The notes: generated by a model not told the origin, from the sequence alone. Positions 1-8,344 are shown, counted from the first letter of the stretch. The stretch is DNA of 64,000 bases from Mycobacterium sp. Aquia_216 (GCF_026723865.1 NZ_CP113529.1:2976001-3040000); one strand, 5' to 3'. Translations and numbers: made by a program.

Positions 1-461
1 ACCGGATGCTGCATGAACGAATTCGCCGTGATGATGAAGAAGGCGGACACGTTGACCGCGATGGCGACGACCCAGATGCAGGCCAGGTGCACCAACCGCG
101 GCAGCCTGCTCCAGCCGAAGATCCACAACCCGAGGAAGGTGGATTCGAAGAAGAAGGCGGCCAGGCCTTCCATCGCCAGCGGGGCGCCGAAGATGTCACC
201 GACAAACCGTGAGTACTCACTCCAGTTCATCCCGAACTGGAATTCCTGCACGATCCCGGTGGCCACCCCGATCGCGAAGTTGATCAGGAACAGTTTGCCG
301 AAGAACTTGGTCAGGCGGTACCAGGCGGTGTTGCCGGTGACCACCCATACGGTCTGCATGACCGCGATGAGGGGGGCCAGGCCGATGGTGAGCGGCACAA
401 AGATGAAGTGGTAGACGGTGGTGATACCGAATTGCCACCGCGATATGTCGACGACATTCAT
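1..461 (-). CDS. cydA: Cytochrome bd quinol oxidase subunit I, N-terminal part (partial)
   Basis: Subunit I of the cytochrome bd menaquinol oxidase, a membrane complex that reduces oxygen to water and supports respiration at low oxygen. Only the first 153 codons are inside the window; the rest lies beyond base 1. The protein opens MNVVDISRWQFGITTVYHF, the typical CydA start, with His18 where the heme ligand is expected. Several hydrophobic helices follow, including the segment FFFESTFLGLWIFGW typical of the family. In M. tuberculosis cydA is the first gene of cydABDC; the downstream genes would be off the left edge. Confidence 0.95.
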   Translation of the reverse strand, partial: MNVVDISRWQFGITTVYHFIFVPLTIGLAPLIAVMQTVWVVTGNTAWYRLTKFFGKLFLINFAIGVATGIVQEFQFGMNWSEYSRFVGDIFGAPLAMEGLAAFFFESTFLGLWIFGWSRLPRLVHLACIWVVAIAVNVSAFFIITANSFMQHP

Positions 462-506
462 CTGTCATCTCCCGTCACTGCAGCGTTCTACGACAGAGTG
501 TAGTAG

Positions 507-1088
507 TTAGGGGTTCGCAACGCCATTCCTGAGTTCCTTGCCGGCTTTCCGGATCGCGAACGACGCGGCGATCTCGAAGACGCCGATGACGACGAACCAA
601 ATGCCGACGACGATCGCCAGGGTGATGATCGAGGCGAACGGCGACGCCAGCACGACAATGCCGGCAATCAGAGTGATCACGCCGAGGAAAATCGACCATC
701 CGCGTCCCGGCAGCGTGGGATCGCTGATTGCGGAAACCGTTGTGGCCACACCACGGAAGATGAATCCGATGCCGATCCAGATGGCCAGCAACAGCACCGC
801 GTAGCCCTGGCCGAAATGGCGAAACGCCAGCACGGCAAGGACCAGCGACGCGGCGCCGCTGATGAACAGCAGGATGCGACTGCCTGCCGAAACGTGCAGG
901 CTGAAGGCGAATATGACTTGTGCCACACCGGTAATCAGTAGATAGACGCCGAAGGCGATCGCGGCAGCCAGAACGGATATGCCCGGCCACGCCAGCGCGA
1001 GGATGCCGACGACGAGGGTCAGAATTCCCGATACCAGCGTGGATTTCCATAGATGGGGCAACATGGTTGGAACAGGAGTGGGCTGCAT
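507..1088 (-). CDS. HdeD/DUF308-family membrane protein (Rv1624c-like)
   Basis: A small integral membrane protein of about 193 residues made of repeated hydrophobic hairpins, roughly six helices, with the GxxxLxxGxxxLxxP pattern of DUF308/HdeD proteins. Function in mycobacteria is unknown; E. coli HdeD is linked to acid resistance. I chose the ATG at 1088 because GTGAGG precedes it; a TTG at 1106 and an ATG at 1064 are alternatives. It lies between cyclase and cydA on the same strand, as Rv1624c does in M. tuberculosis. Confidence 0.85.
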   Translation of the reverse strand: MQPTPVPTMLPHLWKSTLVSGILTLVVGILALAWPGISVLAAAIAFGVYLLITGVAQVIFAFSLHVSAGSRILLFISGAASLVLAVLAFRHFGQGYAVLLLAIWIGIGFIFRGVATTVSAISDPTLPGRGWSIFLGVITLIAGIVVLASPFASIITLAIVVGIWFVVIGVFEIAASFAIRKAGKELRNGVANP

Positions 1089-1129
1089 AGCCTCACTGTG
1101 GCACAACGGCGGAGCCGAGAATAGGGGCT

Positions 1130-2470
1130 TTAGACCGTGGCGCGGTAGGACGTGCGGGGTTCGTCGGCAGCCATATCACCCGGTTCCGTAGCGGTGGGCT
1201 TGCGGCCGATGAGGTACCAGGTGTGCATCATGCCTTTGCCCTTGACCTCGATCCGGCCGCGCTCCTGCAACACGAATTCGCCCTTGAGGCGGTGGTAAAC
1301 GTCCTCGGGCACTTGAATCCGCCCCACGGAGTCGGTCGATTCCATCCGCGCCGCGACGTTGACCGCATCACCCCACACGTCGTAGAAGAAACGCCGCGAC
1401 CCCACGACGCCTGCGACCACGGTGCCCGTCGCGAAGCCGACTCGTAGTGGCACCGAGAGGCCGTGCGGGTCTTCGAGTTTCGCGGCGGCGGCGACCATGT
1501 CGAGGGCAAAGTCGGCCAGTGCTTGCACGTGATCGGGCCGGGGCCGTGGAACTCCGCTGACCACCATGTAGGAGTCCCCGCTGACTTTGATCTTCTCCAG
1601 GCCGTGCCTGTCCACCAGCTCGTCGAAAGTGGTGTAGAGGCGATCCAAGAACTTGACCAGATCGCATGGCGCGGTTGAGCTTGCCCGCTCGGTGAAGCCG
1701 ACCATGTCGGCGAACAGCACCGAGGCCTCCTCGTAGCGATCGGCGATGACGTCACGCTCGGGTTCTTTGAGCCGTTCGGCCACGCTGGCGGGCAACATGT
1801 TGGCCAGCAGCGCCTCGGAGCGGTCGTATTCGGCTTCCATGACCGCCTCGGCACGTTTGGTGTCACGCAGCGCGAACCACACCGTGACCACCACCATCGC
1901 GCACGCCGAGACGGTGGTGATGACAAAGCTCATCGTCATCGCCCACGGTGGTTCCAGCCCGGTGGAACGGGGGACCAGGAACTGCAGGGCGACCACCAGC
2001 GAGACCCCCAGGGTGGCCAGCAGCGCGGCGAGGCCGATGCGCTCGATGCCGAGCTGCAATACCACCAGGCTGGCGGTCGTCACGAGGAAGTACTGCATGC
2101 CGCCGCCGGTGCCCACCTCCCAGCAGGTCACGACGACCGCGGTGTAGGCCGTGAAGATAAAGGTAAGCGGCGCAACCAATTCCCCGAAGCGGTTGAGCCA
2201 CGGGACCAATGCGAAGATCACCCCGGTGACGAGGTTGACCGCCTGGATGGGGTAGGCCGCAGGTCCGGACCAGAAGCCGAGAACGGCAAAAACTAGGCAC
2301 ACCAGCACGCCCATCACCGCGTTGATGTTGAGAACCCTGATTCGGCGGGCGTTGCTGTCCGCGTAGTGCTCGTTGCGGGCGCGGTTTTTCGCCCGCACCG
2401 CCGCTTTACAGTCCGGGGGTGTCGAGTCATCCGGCCGACTCGGTGGGGCGCCACATTTCCTAGCCACCAC
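1130..2470 (-). CDS. cya: Membrane-anchored class III adenylyl cyclase (Rv1625c-like)
   Basis: Makes cAMP from ATP. The first ~210 residues form a six-helix membrane anchor; a linker (LLANMLPASVAERLKEPE) leads into one class III cyclase domain. Metal-binding aspartates are visible in VLFADMVGFTE and KVSGDSYMV, the ATP-selecting lysine in EKIKVSG, and the transition-state Asn/Arg in WGDAVNVAARMES. A single domain implies a homodimer, as shown for the M. tuberculosis mammalian-like cyclase Rv1625c. Length of 446 residues fits the family. Two tandem GTG codons start the frame (2470 and 2467); the sequence VARKCGAPP matches the orthologue's N terminus. Confidence 0.95.
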   Translation of the reverse strand: MVARKCGAPPSRPDDSTPPDCKAAVRAKNRARNEHYADSNARRIRVLNINAVMGVLVCLVFAVLGFWSGPAAYPIQAVNLVTGVIFALVPWLNRFGELVAPLTFIFTAYTAVVVTCWEVGTGGGMQYFLVTTASLVVLQLGIERIGLAALLATLGVSLVVALQFLVPRSTGLEPPWAMTMSFVITTVSACAMVVVTVWFALRDTKRAEAVMEAEYDRSEALLANMLPASVAERLKEPERDVIADRYEEASVLFADMVGFTERASSTAPCDLVKFLDRLYTTFDELVDRHGLEKIKVSGDSYMVVSGVPRPRPDHVQALADFALDMVAAAAKLEDPHGLSVPLRVGFATGTVVAGVVGSRRFFYDVWGDAVNVAARMESTDSVGRIQVPEDVYHRLKGEFVLQERGRIEVKGKGMMHTWYLIGRKPTATEPGDMAADEPRTSYRATV

Positions 2471-2896
2471 GATAGAAGCGTAACCGCTTGTCAGACGATT
2501 CCCCAGCGTCGCGATGAATTTGTCAGATCAGCGTTCAGGGCCGCGACGCGCCGGGCGCCCCGGCCGGTGCGGAGGGCGATGAACAGCACATCGATCGGCC
2601 GTTGCGCCGCGCTGGGTGTGATTCGATCGTCGGCACGCCAGGAGCGTCAAAACATGTTGGCGTACAACAGGTTTCGCTGACTTATGCAGTCAACGTCGAT
2701 CATCCCTTCGTGAAAGGGCGATCTGGGCCGAGCCGCTTAAGAACGCAACAGCCGGTTGAGTTGGGATCGCAGGAGCTCCGCATCCCGCAGTGGTGAGGGG
2801 GTGAGGGCTATGACGACTGCGATGCGGACGTGAGTCCGCTAATTGTTTCGTATCCGGGTCCGTGAGATCACGCGGTGCCCATGCCCCGATCGGGTG
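2471..2896. other. Intergenic region between cya and tRNA gene, no gene seen
   Basis: About 430 bases without a credible gene. It should hold the cya promoter and the 3' flank of the tRNA. A perfect 6-bp hairpin (GCGGAC, loop GTGA, GTCCGC at 2824-2839) is followed by a modest T-rich run on the plus strand. An open frame on the plus strand (2366-2680) runs antisense over the cya start and has no ribosome site or recognisable domain. Confidence 0.5.
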
Positions 2897-2973
2897 TGGT
2901 GCCCTCGGTGAGATTCGAACTCACACTGGACGGGTTTTGAATCCGTTTCCTCTGCCAGTTGGGATACGAGGGC
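2897..2973 (-). tRNA. tRNA with CAA anticodon (Leu by anticodon), class I shape, CCA encoded
   Basis: Read on the minus strand: acceptor GCCCTCG pairs with CGAGGGC, discriminator A, then an encoded CCA (2899-2897). T-arm is GTGAG-TTCGAAT-CTCAC. The anticodon loop is TTCAAAA, giving CAA, which reads UUG leucine codons. The variable loop is only CCAGT, whereas leucine tRNAs normally carry a long variable arm, and the last anticodon-stem pair is A-C. The D-stem is weak (T10-A25, C13 opposite A22). Identity as Leu is by anticodon only. A possible -10 (TAAGGT, 2988-2993) lies upstream. Confidence 0.85.
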
Positions 2974-3085
2974 TTGCTCGGCCTATTACCTTAAGCGGCC
3001 TCCCACCATAGAGGATCGGCATGGTCACCTGTTCTCACTGCCCCCGATGTCGCTGGTCGCAGCGATCCACGAGAGAATGTTCGTC

Positions 3086-3709
3086 ATGACAGGCCCCACG
3101 ACCGACACCGACGCCGCTGTGCCGCGCCGGGTCCTGATCGCGGAAGACGAAGCGCTGATCCGTATGGACTTGGCCGAGATGCTCCGAGAGGAGGGCTACG
3201 ACATCGTCGGCGAGGCCGGCGATGGCCAGGAAGCCGTCGAGCTCGCCGAGCGTCATAAACCCGATCTCGTGATCATGGATGTGAAGATGCCGCGCCGTGA
3301 CGGCATCGACGCGGCGTCCGAAATCGCGAGTAAACGTCTGGCGCCGATTGTGGTGCTGACCGCGTTCAGCCAGCGCGACCTCGTCGAACGGGCGCGCGAT
3401 GCCGGGGCGATGGCTTACCTGGTCAAGCCCTTCACGATCAGCGATCTGATCCCGGCCATCGAATTGGCCGTCAGCCGGTTCGGCGAGATCAGGGCGCTGG
3501 AACGCGAAGTGGAAACGCTGGGTGAGCGACTAGAAACCCGCAAGGTGGTCGAACGCGCCAAGGGCCTGCTGCAGTCCAAGCAGGGCATGACCGAGCCCGA
3601 GGCGTTCAAGTGGATTCAGCGTGCCGCCATGGACCGCCGGACCACGATGAAGCGGGTCGCCGAAGTCGTGCTGGAAACCCTCGGCGGCGAGTCGGACGAT
3701 GCGGAGTAG
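3086..3709 (+). CDS. pdtaR: ANTAR-type response regulator PdtaR
   Basis: Response regulator of the PdtaS-PdtaR two-component system, acting after transcription: the output is an RNA-binding ANTAR domain that targets terminator-like RNA structures. Residues ~14-130 are a receiver domain with acidic pocket (LIAEDEALIRMD), the phospho-acceptor Asp in LVIMDVKMPRRDG, the switch Thr in VVLTAF and Lys in YLVKPF. A helical linker and the ANTAR helices (KVVERAKGLLQ ... AFKWIQRAAMDRRTTMKRVA) follow. At 207 residues it is close to Rv1626. The start at 3086 gives the conserved MTGPTTD; an ATG at 3077 is possible. The kinase partner is not in the window. Confidence 0.95.
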   Translation: MTGPTTDTDAAVPRRVLIAEDEALIRMDLAEMLREEGYDIVGEAGDGQEAVELAERHKPDLVIMDVKMPRRDGIDAASEIASKRLAPIVVLTAFSQRDLVERARDAGAMAYLVKPFTISDLIPAIELAVSRFGEIRALEREVETLGERLETRKVVERAKGLLQSKQGMTEPEAFKWIQRAAMDRRTTMKRVAEVVLETLGGESDDAE

Positions 3710-3741
3710 CCGCTAGGCCCCGTCGCGTACCCTACCCGGCG

Positions 3742-3787
3742 CCTACGCGTCTGAGTGTGCGCTGACGGCGGCGAGTGTGCGCGTAGG
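3742..3787. terminator. Inverted repeat between convergent pdtaR and thiolase-like gene
   Basis: CCTACGCG (3742-3749) pairs perfectly with CGCGTAGG (3780-3787) around a 30-base loop containing GAGTGTGCGC; the same decamer recurs just before the second arm. It sits between two genes that converge, so a bidirectional terminator is likely. There is no T tract. Confidence 0.4.
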
Positions 3788-3826
3788 GCGGCCTGAGTGC
3801 ACACGCGACGGGATTAGAGCTGAGCC

Positions 3827-5035
3827 CTAGCGGGCCACGATCACCGACGAGCCGTGGCCGAACAGGCCCTGGTTGGCGGTGACGCCGACCTTGGCGTTCT
3901 CCACCTGGCGGCCGGTCGCCTGGCCGCGCAGCTGCCAGGTCAGCTCGCAGACCTGAGCGATCGCCTGGGCGGGAATGGCCTCGCCGAAGCACGCCAGACC
4001 GCCGGACGGATTGACCGGAACCTTGCCGCCGATCGCCGTCGCCCCGCTGCGCAGCAGCTTCTCGGCTTCACCCTTCGGGCACAGGCCCAGGTGCTCGTAC
4101 CAGTCGAGTTCCAGCGCGGTGGACAGGTCGTAGACCTCGGCCAGGCTCACGTCCTCGGGGCCGATGCCCGCTTCGGCGTAGGCCGCGTCGAGGATCTGAT
4201 CCTTGAACACCCGGTCCGGTGCGGCCACAACGGCGGTGGAATCCGTTGCGATGTCCGGTAATTCGGGCAGATGCTGCGGGTAGCGCGGGGTGACCGTGCT
4301 TACCGCGCGCACCGAGGGCACCCCGTCGAGCGAGCCGAGGTGCTTGCGTGCGAACTCGGCACTGGCCACGATCAGCGCCGCCGCGCCGTCGGAGGTGGCG
4401 CAGATGTCGAGCTGCCGCAGCGGGTCGGAGACCACCGGGCTGGCCAGCACGTCCTCGACCGATGACTCCTTGCGGTAGCGGGCGTTCGGGTTTTGCAGGC
4501 CGTGCTGGGAGTTCTTGACCTTCACCTGGGCGAAGTCCTCGGACGTCGCGCCGTACAGGTCCATCCGGCGGCGCGCCAGCAGCGCGAAATACACCGGATT
4601 CATCGCGCCGATCAGGTGGAACCGCTGCCAGTCGGGGTCGTTCTTGCGCTCGCCGCCGACCGGGGCGAACGCCCCCTTCGGCGTGGTGTCGGCGCCGATG
4701 ACCAGCGCGACGTCGCAGAACCCGGCCAGAATATGGGCACGCGCGCTCTGCAAGGCCTGGGACCCGCTGGCGCAGGCGGCGTAGCTGGAGCTGACCGGCA
4801 CGCCGTTCCAGCCGAGTTTCTGCGCGAAGGTCGACCCGGCGATGAAGCCGGGGTAGCCGTTGCGGATGGTGTCCGCCCCGGCGACCAACTGGATCTGCTG
4901 CCAGTCCAGCCCGGCTTCGGCCAGGGCGGCGCGGGCGGCGACCACGCCGTATTCGGTGAAGTCGCGGCCCCATTTGCCCCAGGGGTGCATTCCGGCGCCG
5001 AGGATGTAGAGCGGTTCGGGTGTGCTCATCGTCAT
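3827..5035 (-). CDS. Thiolase-fold lipid-transfer (Ltp-type) protein, Rv1627c-like
   Basis: A 402-residue protein of the SCP-x/Ltp thiolase family, expected to act on CoA thioesters of sterol-derived or related substrates. The nucleophile motif region is present (YAACASGSQAL), but the usual GHP catalytic histidine motif after NPSGG is replaced by CFGEAIPA, and the C-terminal signature reads NQGLFGHGSS. This suggests a non-classical thiolase or retro-aldolase rather than a biosynthetic thiolase. It starts one base inside the stop of the DUF35 gene (TAATG), so the two are translationally coupled. Such Ltp/DUF35 pairs form complexes in actinobacterial cholesterol side-chain breakdown. Confidence 0.9.
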   Translation of the reverse strand: MTMSTPEPLYILGAGMHPWGKWGRDFTEYGVVAARAALAEAGLDWQQIQLVAGADTIRNGYPGFIAGSTFAQKLGWNGVPVSSSYAACASGSQALQSARAHILAGFCDVALVIGADTTPKGAFAPVGGERKNDPDWQRFHLIGAMNPVYFALLARRRMDLYGATSEDFAQVKVKNSQHGLQNPNARYRKESSVEDVLASPVVSDPLRQLDICATSDGAAALIVASAEFARKHLGSLDGVPSVRAVSTVTPRYPQHLPELPDIATDSTAVVAAPDRVFKDQILDAAYAEAGIGPEDVSLAEVYDLSTALELDWYEHLGLCPKGEAEKLLRSGATAIGGKVPVNPSGGLACFGEAIPAQAIAQVCELTWQLRGQATGRQVENAKVGVTANQGLFGHGSSVIVAR

Positions 5036-5535
5036 TATCGCCGCTCCTCCTCATCGCTTCGCTCTGCATCGTCGCCGGCGAATGAGGCGACCTTCCAGGC
5101 GTGCACGGTGCGCTCGACGCCGTCGTCGTCGGTGAATAGCGGCATCGTCGTCAGTTCCATCTCCATGCCGACCTTCAGGTCCGCCGCCAGCGTGCCCTCG
5201 ACAACCTTGCCCAGCACGATGATCCCTTCGGCGGCCAACTCCACCGCCGCGATGGCGAACGGCTCAAACGGGTCCGCCGCGGGGTACGGGGCCGGCGGGG
5301 GATACCGGTTTTCGGTGTAACTCCACAGCGTTCCTCGAGTCGACAACGCGACGGACTCTAGGGTGTCGCTGGTGCACGCCGGGTTGGGGCAGTTGTTCTG
5401 CCCCCCCGAATCAACGGGCGGGAAGACATAGGTGCCGCACTGCGGGCACTTGCTGCCGATCAGATGGGGATTTCCGGCGTCATCGGTGGCGAACCACCCG
5501 TCGATCGCGGGTTCTGTACTGGTGACCTCTGGCAC
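5035..5535 (-). CDS. DUF35 OB-fold acyl-CoA-associated protein, Rv1628c-like
   Basis: A 166-residue protein with an N-terminal zinc ribbon (CPQCGTYVFPP ... CPNPAC) and an OB-fold, the layout of DUF35 proteins that partner Ltp thiolase-fold enzymes and hold the CoA part of the substrate. The GTG start at 5535 is preceded, on the minus strand, by TAGTCT and six bases, which is leaderless geometry; there is no Shine-Dalgarno sequence. The C terminus (DDAERSDEEERR) is encoded by a repeat element that also supplies the ribosome site of the next gene. A KstR-type operator lies 32-45 bases upstream. Confidence 0.88.
   Translation of the reverse strand: MPEVTSTEPAIDGWFATDDAGNPHLIGSKCPQCGTYVFPPVDSGGQNNCPNPACTSDTLESVALSTRGTLWSYTENRYPPPAPYPAADPFEPFAIAAVELAAEGIIVLGKVVEGTLAADLKVGMEMELTTMPLFTDDDGVERTVHAWKVASFAGDDAERSDEEERR
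5036..5079 (-). repeat. Short interspersed element at the end of the DUF35 gene, copy 1
   Basis: On the minus strand GCCGGCGACGATGC is followed by AGAGCGAAGCGATGAGGAGG and AGCGGCG, ending just before the ATG of the thiolase-like gene. The same left and right ends recur upstream of argD (63186-63276), with about 50 extra bases between them. The GAGGAG block serves as ribosome site for the downstream gene and the element codes the DUF35 C terminus. Confidence 0.6.
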
Positions 5536-5541
5536 TTGGCC

Positions 5542-5547
5542 AGACTA
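5542..5547 (-). promoter_or_regulatory. -10 hexamer of the DUF35/thiolase operon
   Basis: TAGTCT on the minus strand, six bases before the GTG at 5535. It fits the TANNNT consensus and would give a leaderless transcript starting at or near the G of GTG. Confidence 0.55.
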
Positions 5548-5566
5548 CCCAGCTCAAACGCAAAAC

Positions 5567-5580
5567 TGAAACGTGTTGCA
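5567..5580. promoter_or_regulatory. KstR-type operator
   Basis: TGAAACGTGTTGCA is a full match to the KstR consensus TnnAACnnGTTnnA and sits inside a wider imperfect palindrome (AACTG ... CAGTT, 5564-5583). It lies about 20 bases upstream of the -10 of the DUF35 gene, over the -35 region. KstR is the TetR-family repressor of cholesterol and lipid catabolism; from memory Rv1627c/Rv1628c belong to its regulon. polA diverges on the other side. Confidence 0.75.
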
Positions 5581-5630
5581 GTTCTGCCGGGGCGGGTGAC
5601 TCGTCACAGCAGGTGCCTAGAGTGAGAGCC

Positions 5631-8342
5631 GTGCCTGCGCCATCCGTTCAGAAGACTGAGGAACAGACCAAGCCGACTCTGATGTTGCTGGACGGCAATT
5701 CGCTGGCCTTTCGGGCGTTCTACGCGCTGCCCGCGGAGAACTTCAAAACCCGAGGTGGCCTGACCACCAACGCGGTCTACGGCTTCACCGCCATGCTGAT
5801 CAATCTGCTGCGCGACGAGGCTCCGTCGCACATCGCCGCGGCGTTCGACGTGTCGCGACAGACGTTCCGGTTGGAGCGCTACCCGGAGTACAAGGCCAAT
5901 CGGTCGGAAACCCCGGACGAGTTTCGCGGGCAGATCGACATCACCAAGGAAGTGCTGGCCGCGCTGGGCATCACGGTGCTCGCGGAGCCGGGATTCGAGG
6001 CCGACGACCTGATCGCGACGCTGGCCACGCAGGCCGAGAACGAGGGCTACCGGGTGCTGGTGGTCACCGGCGACCGGGACTCGCTGCAATTGGTCAGCGA
6101 CGACGTCACGGTGCTGTACCCGCGCAAGGGCGTCAGCGAACTCACCCGCTTCACCCCGGAGGCGGTCGTCGAGAAGTACGGACTGACTCCCGCCCAGTAC
6201 CCCGACTTCGCCGCGCTGCGTGGCGATCCCAGCGACAACCTGCCCGGGATTCCCGGCGTGGGGGAGAAGACCGCGTCGAAATGGATCGTCGAGTACGGGT
6301 CGCTGCAGGGTCTGGTCGACAACGTCGACTCGGTGCGCGGCAAGGTGGGCGACGCGCTGCGAGCCCACCTGGCCAACGTCATCCGCAACCGGGAGCTCAC
6401 CGACCTGGTCAAGGACGTGCCGCTGGCGCAGACGCCGGACACGCTGCGGCTGCTGCCGTGGGATCGCGACCAGATTCACCGGCTCTTCGACGACCTCGAG
6501 TTCCGGGTCTTGCGGGACCGGCTATTCGACACGCTGGCGGCCGTCGAGCCCGAGGTGGACGAGGGATTCGACGTGCGTGGCGGCGCGCTGGAGGCCGGTC
6601 AGCTGGCCGTGTGGCTGGCCGAGCACAGCTCGGGTAAGCGGTTCGGCCTGGCCGTCGTCGGCACCCACCTGGCATACGACGCCGACGCCACCGCGCTGGC
6701 CATCGTGTCCTCCGACGGCGAGGGCCGCTATATCGACACCTCGGCGCTCGATCCCGACGACGAGGCGGCGCTGGCATCCTGGCTGGCCGACCCCGGCCCG
6801 CCCAAGGCGCTGCACGAAGCCAAGCTGGCGATGCACGACCTCGCCGGGCGGGGCTGGACGCTGGCCGGGGTCACCTCCGATACCGCGCTGGCCGCCTACC
6901 TGGTGCGGCCCGGGCAGCGCAGCTTCTCCCTCGACGATCTTTCGCTGCGCTACCTGCGCCGCGAGCTGCGCGCTGAAACGGCTGAGCAGCAACAGCTTTC
7001 GCTTCTCGACGATTCTGAGGGCGTTGACGATCAGGCGGTGCAGACGCTGATCCTGCGCGCCGTCGCCGTACTGGACCTGGCCGACGCGCTCGACGAGGAG
7101 CTGGCCCGCATCAATTCCACGTCGTTGTTGGGCGGCATGGAGTTGCCGGTGCAGCGAGTGCTGGCGGGGCTGGAGCACGTTGGCATCGCGGTGGACATGG
7201 CGCAATTGAGCGAACTGCAAAGCGATTTCGCGCACCAGATCCGCGACGCTGCCGAAGCGGCCTACGAGGTGATCGGCAAGCAGATCAACCTGGGCTCGCC
7301 AAAACAGTTGCAGACGGTGCTCTTCGACGAGCTGGGCATGCCGAAGACCAAGCGCACCAAGACCGGCTACACGACCGACGCGGACGCCCTGCAGTCGCTG
7401 TTCGACAAGACCGGCCATCCGTTCCTGCAGCACTTGCTCGCACACCGTGACGCCACCCGGCTCAAGGTCACCGTCGACGGGCTGCTGAATTCGGTGGCCT
7501 CCGACGGGCGTATCCACACCACGTTCAACCAGACGATCGCGGCGACGGGCCGATTGTCGTCGACCGAGCCGAATCTGCAGAACATTCCGATCCGTACCGA
7601 GGCCGGCCGGCGCATCCGCGACGCGTTCGTGGTCGGCGACGGCTATGCCGAGCTGATGACCGCCGACTACAGCCAGATCGAGATGCGGATCATGGCGCAC
7701 CTGTCCCGCGACGAAGGTCTGATCGAGGCCTTCAACACAGGCGAGGATCTGCACTCTTTCGTCGCCTCACGGGCTTTCGGCGTGCCGATCGAGGAAGTCA
7801 CCGCGGAGCTGCGCCGCCGGGTCAAGGCGATGTCGTACGGCCTGGCCTACGGATTGAGCGCCTACGGGTTGGCTGCCCAGTTGAAGATCTCCACCGAAGA
7901 GGCGAAAGTCCAGATGGATCAGTACTTCGCCCGATTCGGCGGGGTCCGTGACTATCTGATGAACGTGGTCGAGCAGGCCCGCAAGGACGGCTACACCTCC
8001 ACGGTTTTCGGCCGTCGGCGCTACCTGCCCGAGCTGGACAGCAGCAACCGTAATGTCCGCGAGGCCGCCGAAAGGGCGGCGCTCAATGCGCCGATCCAGG
8101 GCAGCGCGGCCGACATCATCAAGGTGGCGATGATCGAGGTCGACAAGGCCATCAAAGAGGCCGGGCTGTCGTCACGCATGTTGTTGCAGGTACACGACGA
8201 ATTGTTGTTCGAAATCGCCCCTGGCGAGCGCGAACAGGTCGAGGCGCTGGCGCGGGACAAGATGGGCGCCGCCTACCCGCTCGACGTCCCGCTCGAGGTT
8301 TCGGTCGGTTACGGCCGCAGCTGGGACAACGCGGCGCATTAA
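5631..8342 (+). CDS. polA: DNA polymerase I
   Basis: Repair and Okazaki-fragment polymerase, 903 residues. The N-terminal 5' nuclease domain (~1-300) has the metal-binding acidic residues in LLDGNSLAFRAF, FEADDLIATLA and VTGDRDSLQL. The middle 3'-5' exonuclease domain lacks the DxE motif (the position reads FGLAVVGTH), so proofreading is probably lost, as in other mycobacterial Pol I. The polymerase domain has motif A (MTADYSQIEMRI), motif B (RRRVKAMSYGLAYG) and motif C (LLQVHDELLFE). I start at GTG 5631 because GAGAG precedes it and TAGAGT lies 7 bases upstream; GTG 5613 is possible. Confidence 0.96.
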   Translation: MPAPSVQKTEEQTKPTLMLLDGNSLAFRAFYALPAENFKTRGGLTTNAVYGFTAMLINLLRDEAPSHIAAAFDVSRQTFRLERYPEYKANRSETPDEFRGQIDITKEVLAALGITVLAEPGFEADDLIATLATQAENEGYRVLVVTGDRDSLQLVSDDVTVLYPRKGVSELTRFTPEAVVEKYGLTPAQYPDFAALRGDPSDNLPGIPGVGEKTASKWIVEYGSLQGLVDNVDSVRGKVGDALRAHLANVIRNRELTDLVKDVPLAQTPDTLRLLPWDRDQIHRLFDDLEFRVLRDRLFDTLAAVEPEVDEGFDVRGGALEAGQLAVWLAEHSSGKRFGLAVVGTHLAYDADATALAIVSSDGEGRYIDTSALDPDDEAALASWLADPGPPKALHEAKLAMHDLAGRGWTLAGVTSDTALAAYLVRPGQRSFSLDDLSLRYLRRELRAETAEQQQLSLLDDSEGVDDQAVQTLILRAVAVLDLADALDEELARINSTSLLGGMELPVQRVLAGLEHVGIAVDMAQLSELQSDFAHQIRDAAEAAYEVIGKQINLGSPKQLQTVLFDELGMPKTKRTKTGYTTDADALQSLFDKTGHPFLQHLLAHRDATRLKVTVDGLLNSVASDGRIHTTFNQTIAATGRLSSTEPNLQNIPIRTEAGRRIRDAFVVGDGYAELMTADYSQIEMRIMAHLSRDEGLIEAFNTGEDLHSFVASRAFGVPIEEVTAELRRRVKAMSYGLAYGLSAYGLAAQLKISTEEAKVQMDQYFARFGGVRDYLMNVVEQARKDGYTSTVFGRRRYLPELDSSNRNVREAAERAALNAPIQGSAADIIKVAMIEVDKAIKEAGLSSRMLLQVHDELLFEIAPGEREQVEALARDKMGAAYPLDVPLEVSVGYGRSWDNAAH

Positions 8343-8344
8343 CC

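Noticed and set aside
2366..2680. Plus-strand frame over the cya start
   Set aside because: Antisense to cya for its first third, arginine-rich, no ribosome site.
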